DNA of 64,000 nucleotides, taken from contig JAZGUH010000409.1 in the NCBI GenBank assembly GCA_037893225.1, forward strand, positions 496,001-560,000. The letters are read 5' to 3'. This DNA is from Hippasteria phrygiana (taxonomy: Eukaryota > Echinodermata > Asteroidea > Valvatida > Goniasteridae). The translations under genes and the position numbers were made by a program. Below are positions 43,749-55,519 of the stretch, piece by piece. The notes below the pieces were generated by a model. It saw nothing but the letters and a program-made list of their open reading frames with translations. It ran no database searches and was not told the origin of the DNA. Within the stretch, counting starts at the first letter, position 1. Each line of letters opens with the position of its first letter.

Positions 43749-43823
43749 GCCAAAAGATAGCTCATTTGGTAGTGCGCTGGTACGGTTTACCAAAGTCGCG
43801 CAGGTTCAAATCCCGCTTTTGTC
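43749..43823 (+). tRNA. tRNA-like sequence (tRNA pseudogene or SINE head)
   Basis: 75 nt that fold roughly as a tRNA: acceptor GCCAAAA with TTTTGTC (6 of 7 pairs), A-box TAGCTCATTTGGTAGTGC, anticodon stem CTGGT/ACCAA (4 of 5), loop ACGGTTT giving a GGT anticodon (Thr) but with C instead of the universal U33, and B box GGTTCAAATCC with T stem 4 of 5. Mismatches in several stems and C33 argue against a working tRNA. Confidence 0.4.
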
Positions 43824-43829
43824 ATTAGT

Positions 43830-44870
43830 GTTCACGCTAATATTTATGAAATTACCTTGTCGGTTTCCATGTGGTTAAGGTACTTTCCTGCAATTACAAT
43901 GAACAAATCTACGTGTTTCCCGGTTTTTCAATGTTTATTCTAAACACATAATTCAACCTTAAATTTTCACTACCGGTATATCAATTCCATTTTTGAGGCT
44001 GTCAAGAAATGGGGAATAAGGACAACAAAAAATAGTATGGACAAAAATACCATTTTTGAATGACTTTTTCTCGCATCGTAATTTTAAATAAACATGGAAT
44101 TTTGAACAAATTTTATATTTTTACTATTTTCAATGGGTTTTCTTCATTTTTGTGTTATTGTAAGCAGAAACATTGTTGTAATCCAATGATATTCCCAGAA
44201 AAATACAATATTTAGAAGCAATACCCTTAATATCCATGCACCTAATTAGTCAAATTTCACAAGAGAGATACACTTGGCAGATACATGTTTTAGTGAAAAC
44301 AACTTTTTAACAGTTGGTAATATTGACAATCACAGAATGTCATTTGATTGCTGCTTTAATAAGCCTTAATTTGATATATCACTGGCCATGGTATGCTATA
44401 GTTGCCGAGCTACACGTTAAAAGCAATATACTTCGTTACGAGCTCGTTAATTAATTTGTCTAATTGGCCGTATACCCAAACAAGGTAAAAGTTGTAAAAA
44501 ACGTGTTTCGCTAGTGATAAACAGTAAAAATATGATGTACAATTATGGTGATTTTGTTACTTAAAAAAAGACCCTTATTGTAAGAAAGTACCTTAGGCTA
44601 ATTTTATTATATTTAAAAAACAACACAATCAATTCCCCCTCTTAATAGAAAGCGAAAGATTAAGCCCCAACCATCTTGCCAAATCATTCAAGTTTAGAAA
44701 ACAACATGTTCGGTTCGATTTATTTTGCTTTGTTAAAGTGCCATAATGGTATTTATTGATGAACTTACTTTGGGAAATGCGAGTACTAGTTTGTTAAGTT
44801 ATTTTACCATCGTGATTGCATCGCCGGGGAGAACAAGGAAACGACAAGTATATGTCTCGACATGACGAGT
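43830..44870. other. Unassigned AT-rich DNA
   Basis: No gene or paired repeat recognised. Confidence 0.4.
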
Positions 44871-44874
44871 CTTA

Positions 44875-45014
44875 GGGCCTATTTGTTTCACACGAATCCG
44901 GATCGCGATCAGTGATACGTGCGTTGGTTCACACACCAGATTCCGCGTAGACTGGAGCGAACCAGCGGCTGGATCACTAATCGCGATCCGGATTCGTGTG
45001 AAACAAACAGACCC
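44875..45014. mobile_element. GGGCCTATTTG MITE, copy B (140 bp)
   Basis: Arms of about 38 bp: TTTGTTTCACACGAATCCGG / CCGGATTCGTGTGAAACAAA, continuing as ATCGCGAT. Flanks are TTA and TAA. Same family as 38123-38264. Confidence 0.75.
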
Positions 45015-45600
45015 TAAATCAGCGACTTTAGGCGATGTTAGTCCATTACTGCAGTGAAGCGAGCAGCATTTATCGACATAATGTCTGGAGAATATGCGAC
45101 TCATCACCGCGTGAAACTGATGTTAATGGAAAGATGGAGGGCTATGAAATAAGAAATGACAGACAAACTGCGGTTGGACGGCTAGTATTTAGTCACAGTC
45201 TAGTTCAGAAGTTTCATCAGAGCATAGCTAGGTTAATGTCTCTACTACAGTCATCCTATTTAAATGTGTTGAAGGATCAAGAAGACCAACACCACATGAT
45301 TTTAAAATATGTCCCCTTTTGTCAGAATTCGATACTAATGGAAAGTAACGAGAACATGGCCAACAAACTTTTGAACATTGCAATTGGTTTGATTTCTTGT
45401 ACTAAAGGGGACAGTGCCCAGAATTCCTGAAATTGTTTGAGTCTTCCAAGTAAACTCCTCCAAAAAAGTTCGGAAACTCAAGTTTGAAAGACGATTTATC
45501 TCTTGTTTCCACCTCCTTTTCCTTGAATTTGGTATTATTGGAAAGCCCTGTTATTCTTCTTTACAATGACTACACCACTCGAAGCAGTCAATATTTGTAT
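45015..45600. other. Unassigned DNA with a 131-codon open frame
   Basis: The + frame 45035-45430 is the longest plus-strand frame here but has no recognisable domain, no clear promoter and begins just beside a MITE. I do not call it a gene. Confidence 0.25.
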
Positions 45601-45601
45601 A

Positions 45602-45801
45602 TTATACAACACCTGAATAAATCCCCGTCATCTGATTGGTGGATCGTTGATCACGTGCATTGAATTATTCGTCCCAACAAACGACACGGCCACACCGCAA
45701 AAAGAGAAGTTTTATTCAACGGTGAACTTCCATTGCACGGTCATACTGTCGGATGCGCTCTGACCAATCAGATGACGAATTTCTATTCAGGTGTTGTATA
45801 A
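45602..45801. mobile_element. ATACAACACCTGAATA TIR element, ~200 bp
   Basis: TATACAACACCTGAATA then CGTCATCTGATTGGT at the left, and the complementary ACCAATCAGATGACG then TATTCAGGTGTTGTATA at the right. Non-coding. Confidence 0.65.
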
Positions 45802-45836
45802 AACAAATTATGAATGTTTCACGTTCTTGCAATGTA

Positions 45837-45951
45837 AAGAATAATTTCATTCGGTGACAGATGGAATTTTCCATTCAACTCGATTGGCTTCCCCTCGTGG
45901 AATGGAACATTGCAGCCGTCACCCTTATGAAATTATTCTTACCATCGCACT
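45837..45951. repeat. Inverted repeat, ~115 bp
   Basis: AAGAATAATTTCATTCGGTGAC pairs with GTCACCCTTATGAAATTATTCTT; the surrounding ATGAATGTTT/AAACATTCAT extends the fold outward. Likely another small foldback next to the one at 45602. Confidence 0.5.
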
Positions 45952-46107
45952 CACAAACATTCATTATTTGTATACTGTGAGAATGAGGACAACTGGGCTT
46001 AATTCAACCAACTGAGTTTCAACTCCACGGACGTAAGTCCGTGTTATTTATATGGACGGCCGCTTCGACTCCACCAACCAATGCGCCATCCAGATGGAGA
46101 TTATACA

Positions 46108-46268
46108 AATACAGCATGGTTTGAGGGGAAGTAGTGGGAATTACTGGTCCCTCGGTGTAGGTCAGCTCGACTACCTCCCGACGCGAAGCGGAGGGAGGTA
46201 GTCGAGTTGACCTACACCGAGGGACCAGTAATTCCCACTATTTCTCAGAAATAAACCATGCTGTATTT
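46108..46268. repeat. Near-perfect 160-bp palindrome
   Basis: Outer arms AAATACAGCATGGTTT / AAACCATGCTGTATTT, inner arms from TGGGAATTACTGGTCCCTC through CGACTACCTCCC to the centre near 46182, with very few mismatches. The outer flank TTTACTACACCTCATAAATA (46270) is again found inverted at about 46670-46695. Confidence 0.75.
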
Positions 46269-46289
46269 GTTTTACTACACCTCATAAAT

Positions 46290-47430
46290 ATGACGGAAAT
46301 GACGGAAATCAATCACGGTAATCTTACGTTACTCGTAGACGTCATTGTATTGTTGTTTTTGAGCTCAGCTGCAGAGTAGTTTCGTGTGTCATGGCAACAG
46401 GGTTGAAAAAGTCTGGTGCTAACACTCTTTAATGTGCCTTTACTGCAGTATTTACAAGGACTACAAACAACAGACTGGTTCCGTAAAGATTACACGCCAT
46501 TGACTACATGTTTACGAGGCGGGTTCCAGAGGGAATTTTTGGTGCTACCAGAAAAAAATACCGCACGGCAGCGAGCTGGATACTCACCGGGATGACGTCA
46601 CCTGGCGGCGTATCATTTTTACTTCCCGGACGCGCGGCGGAATCGGCCAATGACGAGCTCCAATTTGCTCATGAATATTTATGAGGTGTAGTAATAGTGG
46701 ATACAACCATATCCATAGCTGATATTTTTGATGGTTGCGCGGCGCACCATCGTCTGGTGTGTGAATGGAATTGTCCCTTGTGGGAATATTCCCACTTAGC
46801 CAAGGAACAGTGGAACTATTCCGACACGATATCGTCAAGAACCTAAAGGCTTTTACTGAACTATCCAGCTTACTGTGTAACGGGAACACTCCTAATTGAA
46901 GTGGATATTTCCGCTTGCAGCCAGTTATTTTACAACTGGTGCCAAAGGAATAATCTTTACCAACAGGCACTGTTTATGAACAGGAAAAAGTAGCAACAAA
47001 TCGAGCAGCTTAAAGGTTTGTCGAATGCCGTTCCCTTTAAGTCTCACAATGACATGTTATTGTTGATTAGTCAGGGAAATGTATATCAAAAACCTTACTG
47101 AATAAAGTTATACTATATAATGCATTAAAAGAAACTCCATGGCACACATTAAAAACTTGTTCATTTGCCACATCTCTGTAATATAAGTTTTCCCGACCAA
47201 TTTCACCATGTTTTCGTTCATCTTAACGCCTGGCTCATTCAATTTGGATTGAAATTTAATGATCACGCAGATCGTCATTCGACAATCAAAAATAATCATT
47301 CAACTTCACTATCCGAGCATTCTGTCGTCTTTAAGCTTCACTTGTGCATGTAAAAGAGTCTTTCAAATTAAAAGTATCGTATTTTTCATTCGATTTCGTC
47401 GGGGTTGATCGGTCCTTCATTTTAGCCCTC
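46290..47430. other. Unassigned DNA
   Basis: Short frames only; 46584-46970 on the minus strand has no recognisable domain. Confidence 0.35.
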
Positions 47431-47436
47431 CTACTA

Positions 47437-48376
47437 TAGGTTTTCCCAGCTTTTTAAAAACATTTATTGCTCAAATTCATATTTAGTGAACTTCAAATTC
47501 GTCCCAAAAATCTGGTTCGTGCATTTGTTATTTTCAATTTCGTATTTGGTCAAACATATTAAAACTTTGGTCAAGTAATTTAATACTTAGTTGCTGATTT
47601 TCGCTTTAAATATTGTTCAATTTCGTCTCGACCTGCATACAGTGGTCAATCGGTCGAATAAATTCGTCTTTGCCCAAGTAATTTCGCATAATTTCCATTT
47701 AAATAATCTAATGGATATATAGGCCTATTTCATCTTGGTTTGCTCCTTTTACTGTTAGTCGTTTTTGTTCGATTGTTATTATATATATTTGTAATAATAT
47801 TTAATATTCTTTCTTGTTTATTTCTTTCTTTATTTATCTCTTTCTTTGTTCTATATTTCTTTGTTTTCTTTAATTCACTTTCCTTTGTAAACACTAAAAA
47901 AATTAACTTTTCCAGACAGACATTTTGATCAACAAATATATATATCAGTGGATAGGCCTAAAACAACGTCAGGGCATTTTGTCTTCAGACGAAATATATA
48001 TTACGACCTGTTTGCTTGACCAGTGGCGAAATGTAAACGGGCCGACAGACCGATGCAAGCGTTTTATATAAGGCAGCACACGTTAAAATCACCCGACGAA
48101 TTTGTTTTACAATAGCATTAAACGATTTGATTAAAGACGAATTTGATTTCTGAATAAGGCCATTGAAGGCATTGAAAAACAGGTGGGACTAACTTGATGT
48201 GCACTGGACAAAATAGAATGATCAAATGATTAAATCGAACAATCAAAGTTTGAATTTAAATGCTCACTGACGAAATTGAAAATAACAAATGCACAAACTG
48301 GACTTTTGGGACGAATTTGAAAATCACTAAATATGAATTTGAGCGATAAATGTTTTAAAATAGCTGGGAAAACCTA
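47437..48376. mobile_element. TAGGTTTTCCC long-TIR element, copy A
   Basis: TAGGTTTTCCCAGC followed by about 100 bp (CATTTATTGCTCAAATTCAT, TTCAAATTCGTCCC, TTTGTTATTTTCAATTTCG) pairs with the complementary right arm ending GCTGGGAAAACCTA; TA on both sides. The interior is an AT-rich array of TTCG/CGAA words with no coding frame. Confidence 0.7.
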
Positions 48377-48379
48377 TAT

Positions 48380-49412
48380 TTAAAAGGTCCAAATCAGTCA
48401 AAATTTTCTTCCACCTCCCCTGCTATACTTTTACACAGACATGATCAGATTACATGTGGTTTTGTACTATGGCAGGAGGGTCAAAAACAATCACCTTGAC
48501 TGATTTTGACCCATACAACAACATGGCTCAGAATGTATGTTTGCATAGGGGGGTTTTAATGGGCAAACATATTTTCTTCAAGCATCTTTTGCTGCATGTC
48601 CACATTCCTACATGTCCGTATTCCTACGAGCCTACGGGAGGGGAGGTGTAGGCCTAATCGTCTGATGGAATCGGCCTAAGAAAACAAATTTCCCAAGAGA
48701 AGTGTTCCTGATGGTACAACCATTGCCAAACATACATGCCCCGATGTCTTGCACATGAAGAGATCGATGGGTGAATCAGAACGAAAGAGAACAGTAAACA
48801 AAGTTAAAAAAGGATTTTCATAAACACATCAACATACATATGCCCCTAATTTTTGGTCAAGCTTTAAAACAAAGATCAACGGTGAAAAGGAAAATTCCTT
48901 AGCCCTTTTCATTTGATTAGTTCTTTACATCATCCATCACTCATATCAGTTCAGATGTTACCGTACATTATAAATGTTACAACATTTTCCATTATAAATG
49001 TTCCAAACTTTTTATAAAAAACGCAGCAGATAATAGGAAATTATATCAATTACAAAATGTTATTTATTTGAATGACCATTTGATGAAAATGGTTGCTCAT
49101 AAACGAATAAGAAAAGAAAAGCATGGTCATACCGTACGTCATATGCACACCGAATGCTTCAACTGTCAAAGGAATATTTTTCAAAACTCAATGTAAGAAT
49201 GCAACAAATGAAGTATCGAATGCACCAAAACGAAATAGAATGCCCCTAAACGAAAACGAACATTATAGGAACAAAATCCTGGGTTCTTAAAAATTGAAAT
49301 TGAATGCCCAAACAGTGAAAAAGAAACCTTAACTCGATTAGATGTGTGAAAACCACCCGAATTTGAATGACCAATAACGAATGAATAGAAAAATTCGCAA
49401 ATTGTCCAAGAA
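48380..49412. other. Unassigned DNA ending in a lone TAGGTTTTC-type end
   Basis: The stretch ends at CCAAGAAAACCTATA (about 49410), which looks like a right terminus of the preceding family, preceded by the same kind of CGAA/GAATG word array (49190-49400). No matching left end was found. Confidence 0.4.
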
Positions 49413-49423
49413 AACCTATAATA

Positions 49424-51060
49424 CCATGGAAAAAGTTTAATGGTGCAAATCTGTAATTACGCTAATATGGTAATGACCAAGAACATCTTTCAATATTTAT
49501 ACGGTCGTCCTTGCTTGCCGCCATGCTGTCTACAGAAATATCGTTACCAAAGTGCTAATTGTATTGGTTGGAGGTGAATCTGCGGACGCAAGTACCATTA
49601 ACCTGCAAATGGCAGGTACTCGCCACCTGCACGTTAAGGCCAGGTGTTTCTTTATGTTACCTTTGTTGATCCCCCTTCTAGCTTGACAAGAAGGACTGTA
49701 ACGCCTGGTTCAGGTAATCCATATTCTTATCCTAAAGGTTTCCGAATTATGAGTGTTGATCCTGCCAATTTACATCGTCCTTGGAAATGCCGCAAGATTT
49801 GAAATGAATTAAGGTCAAAGGTTACGAAAGGCCTATAGACGTACCGGTATGGTGTTACATCACAAGGGGTAGGGTCTATACAACCAATTTTTGGGGATGG
49901 GGCTCGTCTGTATATGAAGAAATAAAATTGGCTTTATCTGTGAATATATACTCCAAAAGTGTAGTCCCAAATGGGATTTTGTATTCCTTCAAATTTTGTA
50001 AAATGGGTAATGCAGCTATTTACAACAGTCTTTGACTGGGCACGGAGGGGCGCGTGTTGCCATTCGTTACGTCACTGCCTGTATTTCTCCCTTAATTTGA
50101 CACAATTTTCTGCACCATTCAGAGTAAACAATTATTTTGGAATTGTTTTTCAATTATCACCTGGCTGATTTAATGCAGTTAATACATCTAGTCCCATTAA
50201 GTAATGACAAAAAGTCGGCTTGGAATGGATTATCCTCGTCTAACAAAAGTGCCATAGCACCATTAGTTGGCTTTCAATATAAAATAAGGACAAGGAATTT
50301 TGCAAAATCTAATTATAATGCCTTTGGTTGTGTACATTTAAGTGGTTTGCAACTTGTTTTACCTTTGAAAGCTGATTCCAGCTTAAAACCTGGCCTTGCA
50401 AAGAATGTTTATTAGAAATCATGACTGTTTAATAAGGACCTTGTTTAGCATCAACCCGCATGATGCGCTGCACTCAGTAAAATCATCTGGATTTGCTATA
50501 CTTCGCAGTAAAAAAGAAAAACAAAATCTCACTGGCCTTGATTGGAGTTTAACTTAACTAACAACTCCTACCTTGTGCGTCCATTCTACGTACGCTGGGG
50601 AAGGTACCGTCAGCATGATGATATTGAATAAATGCTCACATCTCTTGACGACGTGTATTAATACGCAAAATATTCTGCTACTTCCAAACGCCTACCAAAT
50701 TCCCTGATGGGTGAGGCATCATGACTAAAGCACGGACACTTCCAAGTGGCTTAACCTTCCCCGCTATCCATGCAGTTTGTTGGTTGTTGTTTTTTGCTTA
50801 GAGAAGGATATGAAATCCAGCCGGGCATTATGAAAATGTATATCCGGCAATAGGGACACTTGATTCGACCGTCTTTACACCGTGCCGGGGTCGCGTGCCT
50901 GCTCTCTCCCTGCGCGTGAAATCGATCTCACCCATGTATGCTTGCATTAGACTGATGAAGTGGTCTCTATACCCTCATAACCGATGACATTAGAAGACAA
51001 CGGTGATGCACACTGTACCATCCTAAATACTCACTCAATCCCAAGGTAGCCGTGAGGAAG
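49424..51060. other. Unassigned DNA
   Basis: No gene or paired repeat recognised. Confidence 0.4.
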
Positions 51061-51099
51061 AAAACAAGGCCCGTCGCAGAGGGAGTTTACTCACCGCCA

Positions 51100-51333
51100 A
51101 GCCGGTTAATGCTGGAGTGTTTTTGCGCAGTCTGTCAGCGTTCTTCACACCGATATAAGAGCTGTGTCTGAATCGTTGTTCCCTGTCTAGTTTGTTGACA
51201 GGAATGAAGAGGTTTGTTGGGAGGATCTCAAGTACCTTTTTAAGAAATTGTACTGAACGTTTCACTCACCGCCAAGGAGAGCATCAACGAAATTAGAAAT
51301 TGTCTGCAATGCAATCTTCTCTGCACGGGCCAC
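51100..51333 (-). other. Two exon-like segments ending CTTGGCG|GTGAGT
   Basis: On the minus strand, 51333-51272 follows TTTTTATTTCATCAAG and is open as A-R-A-E-K-I-A-L-Q-T-I-S-N-F-V-D-A-L-L-G, then meets a consensus GTGAGT donor. A second open stretch (about 51237-51100, V-L-E-I-L-P-T-N-L-F-I-P...) ends with the same CTTGGCG|GTGAGT. Only 34 nt lie between them, too short for an intron, and the phases clash, so at most one is a true exon. Same strand as the exon at 52636. Confidence 0.2.
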
Positions 51334-51442
51334 TTGATGAAATAAAAACAAAATGAACCTAATACATTTAACAACATTTTCTGAAGTAGCTGCATGGCCA
51401 CATTTTCACAACTAAATTTCTCCTGTGCACAACACTATCCAG

Positions 51443-51981
51443 CAGTCTTGTTGACTTGACTTGCTGACTCGGACTCGAGTCAGACTCGAGTCACGATTTT
51501 GTTTTACTTGAGACTTGACTTGACTTAGGAAAAAAATGACTTGGGACTTGACTTGACTTGAAAGAACATGACTTGTGACTCGACTTGACTTGATTAAATT
51601 TGCCTTGCTGACATCAACACTTTTGTTAAAACAAACACAACTTTTGGGCGTACGCACATATCAGTTGAATAGCGAGCTGGGTGTCCAGTACATGTATGTA
51701 TGCGGGGCTGCAGCACTGGACGATTGCATGGAGAATCGTCAAGATGGCATGCCAGGTTGATTTTGTACAGTGCATGCGTGCCAGCCTATGCGTAGTCATT
51801 TGTCATTGGAATTTGAATTTACTATGTGCAACAATTGACTTGAGACTATACTTGACTTGAAAAACTTGACTCGGGATTAGAATTGACTTAGAAAAACTTG
51901 ACTTGAGACTTGACTTGACTTGTTAATATTTGACTAGTGACTCGACTTGACTTGAGAAAAAATGACTTGGTTACAACACTG
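51443..51981. mobile_element. hAT-type element with GACTT arrays, 539 bp
   Basis: The left end CAGTCTTGTTGAC and right end ...GTTACAACACTG are imperfect inverted repeats, flanked by a perfect 8-bp duplication CTATCCAG (51435-51442 and 51982-51989). Inside, ACTTGACTTG words (5-bp period GACTT with GACTCG variants) fill both outer thirds (51450-51600 and 51835-51965), around a short unique centre. Non-coding. Confidence 0.85.
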
Positions 51982-52635
51982 CTATCCAGATAACGTATAA
52001 TGAATTAGCCGCGAATTGAAGAAAGGGAAAACCCAAACGATAGGGTCTACTCAATTCCCCCTAAACAACTTGAAGTTATATCTCAATTTGTAACGCACAA
52101 GCAGTCGAAGTTAAAGTGCATTGACTCAAAGTCGAACCAAGTGTTTATCTTTCCATATGACATTTACCAAAGTGTCTTGTCCTAGGGGTTCAACCACGTT
52201 TCGCAGGTAATGTTGCGTTTAGAGCATAAACACGCCATTCCTTTCTCATCCAATGCTACTAGCGAATATAGGTGATTATTCAATGCACGGAAAACTGTGC
52301 GTGTTTATGGCGTATGACAGTGAACAAAGAAAAGGTCCTCGATTGACAAGCTGTCCTAAGTTGGAAGTCGTGAACAACTCCAATAAGTATACAAACATGC
52401 AAACAAAAGATACAGTCAGAAAGACATAGGAAGTTCTCGATATACACCATAAACAAAACCGTGTGTGTTCGTGTTGCCTGAAGGCCTACGCACTGTATAA
52501 TAGGCCTATGATCTGCACGAGCACCAACATGATTTAAAAGTTATAAACTATGGATACATTTTCCATAGCCCCAAATGATTCTTATTTTAAACAGAAAAAT
52601 AAGCCTTGTAAAATACACTTATAGTGATCACTTAC

Positions 52636-52793
52636 GAAAGCTTATTATGGAATCCCTTGAGCACATTTTCCATATAGTCGCAAAATGGCGTTTTAAGAGT
52701 GGACATTTTCTCAGTCTGTAAAATTTCTCTTACGACTCGACACAGATAGTTGTCAAATTTCAACTTGTCCAACTTTGCGGACTTTTCCCATCC
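52636..52793 (-). CDS. Candidate internal exon of an unrecognised gene
   Basis: The minus strand has a T-rich acceptor (TTGTTGTGTTTTGACTGATAAACAG), 158 bp open in one frame, and a consensus donor (TTTC|GTAAGTG). It encodes 52 residues plus two bases: G-W-E-K-S-A-K-L-D-K-L-K-F-D-N-Y-L at the start, then R-V-V-R-E-I-L-Q-T-E-K-M and D-Y-M-E-N-V-L-K-G-F-H-N-K-L. The composition (alternating charged and hydrophobic, no low complexity) looks like a real helical protein segment, but I do not recognise the family. The frame stays open further upstream to a TAG near 52852. Possible partners on the same strand lie near 51.3 kb. Confidence 0.45.
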
Positions 52794-52859
52794 CTGTTTA
52801 TCAGTCAAAACACAACAAAATGTTTCCAAAAATCGGCGTTGCGACGACTAGGCCTATAA

Positions 52860-54945
52860 TGGAAACCTGCCAAGCTGGAGTGAAATATGCTTTAATGACG
52901 TGATACAAAGCTAGATATAAACCTAGAAATGAACTAGGAAACATGTCACGTTATCCGCTACACAGAAATAAACTACTAAGGTATGGACTTTTTTCTTTGC
53001 CATCTCCATCCAGGCAGAGAGACGACTTTGAATGAGTCACCGTTTCTGAGTGTATTGAGAAAAATGGCTCAAGATGAAATGCGCACTGCAGAAAAACTAT
53101 ACACATGGCCGGCGGGGGGGGGGGGGGGGGGGGGGGGCAACTTGCCTCCGCCATGAGATTTTGCAATGTGTTAATTATATATTTGTAAGACCATAAACGC
53201 CCTTGTGAGTCCATTAGGTTTGGCGTATTTAAATATCTTATTGACATTTTGTTTAAAACAATTGAAAGCGCGCCACCACTTCACAACCGGGTCCTTAACA
53301 CCCCAACTTGTATTTTTTGAAATTCGCCTGCACTTGTCCGTTTTTCTTAAACTGGGTCACACTTTCAGGCAATTGTTTATTCTTGTCCCCCTATGTAAAC
53401 CTTACGCCACTTAATCGTTAACTTGTATGGCTCACATTAGATCCCTAATGAATGTTTCAAATTAATTACACTGATGACTTTAGTACTCAGCCCATGAGCC
53501 CGAAAATAGAACGTCAAGCAAGTTACTTTGTCTTAAAAGCTAGCTCAAAACCCTCGGTCTCAAATTAGTATAAATTTCACAATCTATCATGCAAATGCTC
53601 AAATTAGTCTTGTAAACGTTCCAATGATTCATAGATCTTCAATATGTAGATCCCCAAACAAACCACGAAAATTCAAGAGGAAAAGTTCAAAATGCAAAGC
53701 GCCGTTTAGTGAATTCCCTCCCTATATAATGCATCACTTTGAATTGTTTACGAATCGGAATTGTCAGAACTGATTGCCTCTGTAAACTCACAACAGAAAC
53801 CTAATTACACGAAGACTTAACGGGTTCGTCACCTTATTTTGCTGAGGCTTTTGGCAGGTTATGACGAAAAGGGCAAGTTTCCCAAGGCACGGTGTGCCGT
53901 GTCCATAACGTATGGTGACATTGACTGTCGATTTATATCACACACTTGTGCGAATAGCTCGGAGTATTAATACAAAACCCAACGATTGACTGTCTGGGGA
54001 TCTTCTAATAACATGACAGCGCTCCTGTAATTTCCTCCCTGACTGACAAACAGCCCGCATTCACCTCAAAAATATAAAAAGTGCAGATCTTGCCACGGGG
54101 AATTATTATCCAGAGAAACCCAAATATTAACCGGCAAACCATGTGTGAAATCCGTGCGGAGGGCGACCCGACACATGCCGACCTGAAAACGACCGAAATA
54201 GTATTTTTGCATTTTATTAGTTTGCTGAGGTCGGTTATTTACCTCAAAAGGCAACTTGTCCTTTCTAAATTACGAGACGAGGAAACTCTTAGCTGATGTT
54301 ATTGTGGTTTAAGAATTATGCAAACCTGCAGTGCTGTGAGGATTTCTAGAGTAGTATTACTGCAGTATAAAACTGATTAACTTTTACTGTATAGGATAGG
54401 CCCTACACAATGTAAAATTGTAAAAAAAAAAAAAACACACACACACACAGTCATGTAAACGGGTGCAATCGTGGACCTCCCATTGTTCCTCTTTTGTTTA
54501 TACTCTAACTTTTTCGGAAGGCCTCCCATTGGTTTTGTACACGATTTTCAATCGTGGACGTTAGGTCAAACGTGGACCCCTTTGTCTACGCTCGAATTCC
54601 TTTGTCCTAGGTCCACGATTGCCGGCATATACAAACTCACACTTTTAAACTACAGATAAGGAAAAATAACAACAAAATATTGTACTCTTCTGCACCGACG
54701 CTCCGGAAAGTTGTTTCCATTGCAATTTTACATTGTTAGTGATAAAAATTTCCTTCTATTGATTGAAGTAAAATTGAAGCAATATCCAAGATTTGAATTC
54801 CATAACCCAATTAAGAATTTAGTTGCTGCACACCTGACTTTGACCAACGTACGTCGACAAACTTTTAGTTGTTTGTACGTCTTGGAACAGAAACAGAAGC
54901 GTTTCTTTTTAGAATACTATTGCTCCATCAATGTTCCATTGTTCG
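52860..54945. other. Unassigned DNA with a G34 tract
   Basis: A run of 34 G lies at 53114-53147, and A15 followed by (CA)n at 54422-54449. No gene recognised. Confidence 0.4.
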
Positions 54946-54949
54946 TTGG

Positions 54950-55506
54950 CAGTGTTGGATTACTCGTACTCGTACTGGAGTACAACTCGAGTAGCACTAA
55001 GTATTCGACCCAAACTCGATTTTCAGTACTCGAAAAAAAATAATGGACTAGGCACGTACTCGGCTTTTTGCATTCGGACTCGATATCTGTGCTCGGGAAT
55101 ACAATCAATTATTTTCCTTTTTGATACGTCACCTTTGGACTCGAAAGTACACGTACATAAACTGTTCTTGGGCTGTCGGGTAAATTCCCCAAAGGATAAA
55201 TTTCTGGCTCAATCACATGTGATGTACAACTTTTTTAGTAGGTTCATCATGTTGTGTAAAAGGTAAATACAAAACATGGAAATATAGTGAAATAGTCAGT
55301 CTCCTGAATTGTTGGTGTTTAGACTCTTGATGATGCAGGTACATCTAGGCCTATAATGTTCAGAACATAACTTGGCATTTTTGTTTCTGATGGTGTACTC
55401 GTACGTATACTCGGCCCATACTCGACTGTTTGTGTACTCGTACTCGGCCCGTATAACTCGCGGCTCTAAATGTACTCAGAGAACTTGGTACTCGTCTCCA
55501 ACACTG
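54950..55506. mobile_element. hAT-type element with TACTCG arrays, 557 bp
   Basis: The ends CAGTGTTGGATTACTCGTAC and ...GTACTCGTCTCCAACACTG are inverted; flanks TTCGTTGG (54942-54949) and TTCATTGG (55507-55514) form an 8-bp duplication with one mismatch. The outer parts hold TACTCG hexamers and derivatives (54960-55090 and 55395-55495). The centre is unique and non-coding. Confidence 0.85.
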
Positions 55507-55519
55507 TTCATTGGTAAAA

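Noticed and set aside
45035..45430. 131-codon plus-strand open frame as a gene
   Set aside because: No recognisable domain, no splice or promoter evidence, and it starts beside a MITE; length alone is not enough in 64 kb of low-GC DNA.
51100..51270. Second exon after 51272-51333 on the minus strand
   Set aside because: The intervening 34 nt cannot be an intron and the phase gives an immediate stop; the shared CTTGGCG|GTGAGT may be a small local duplication.
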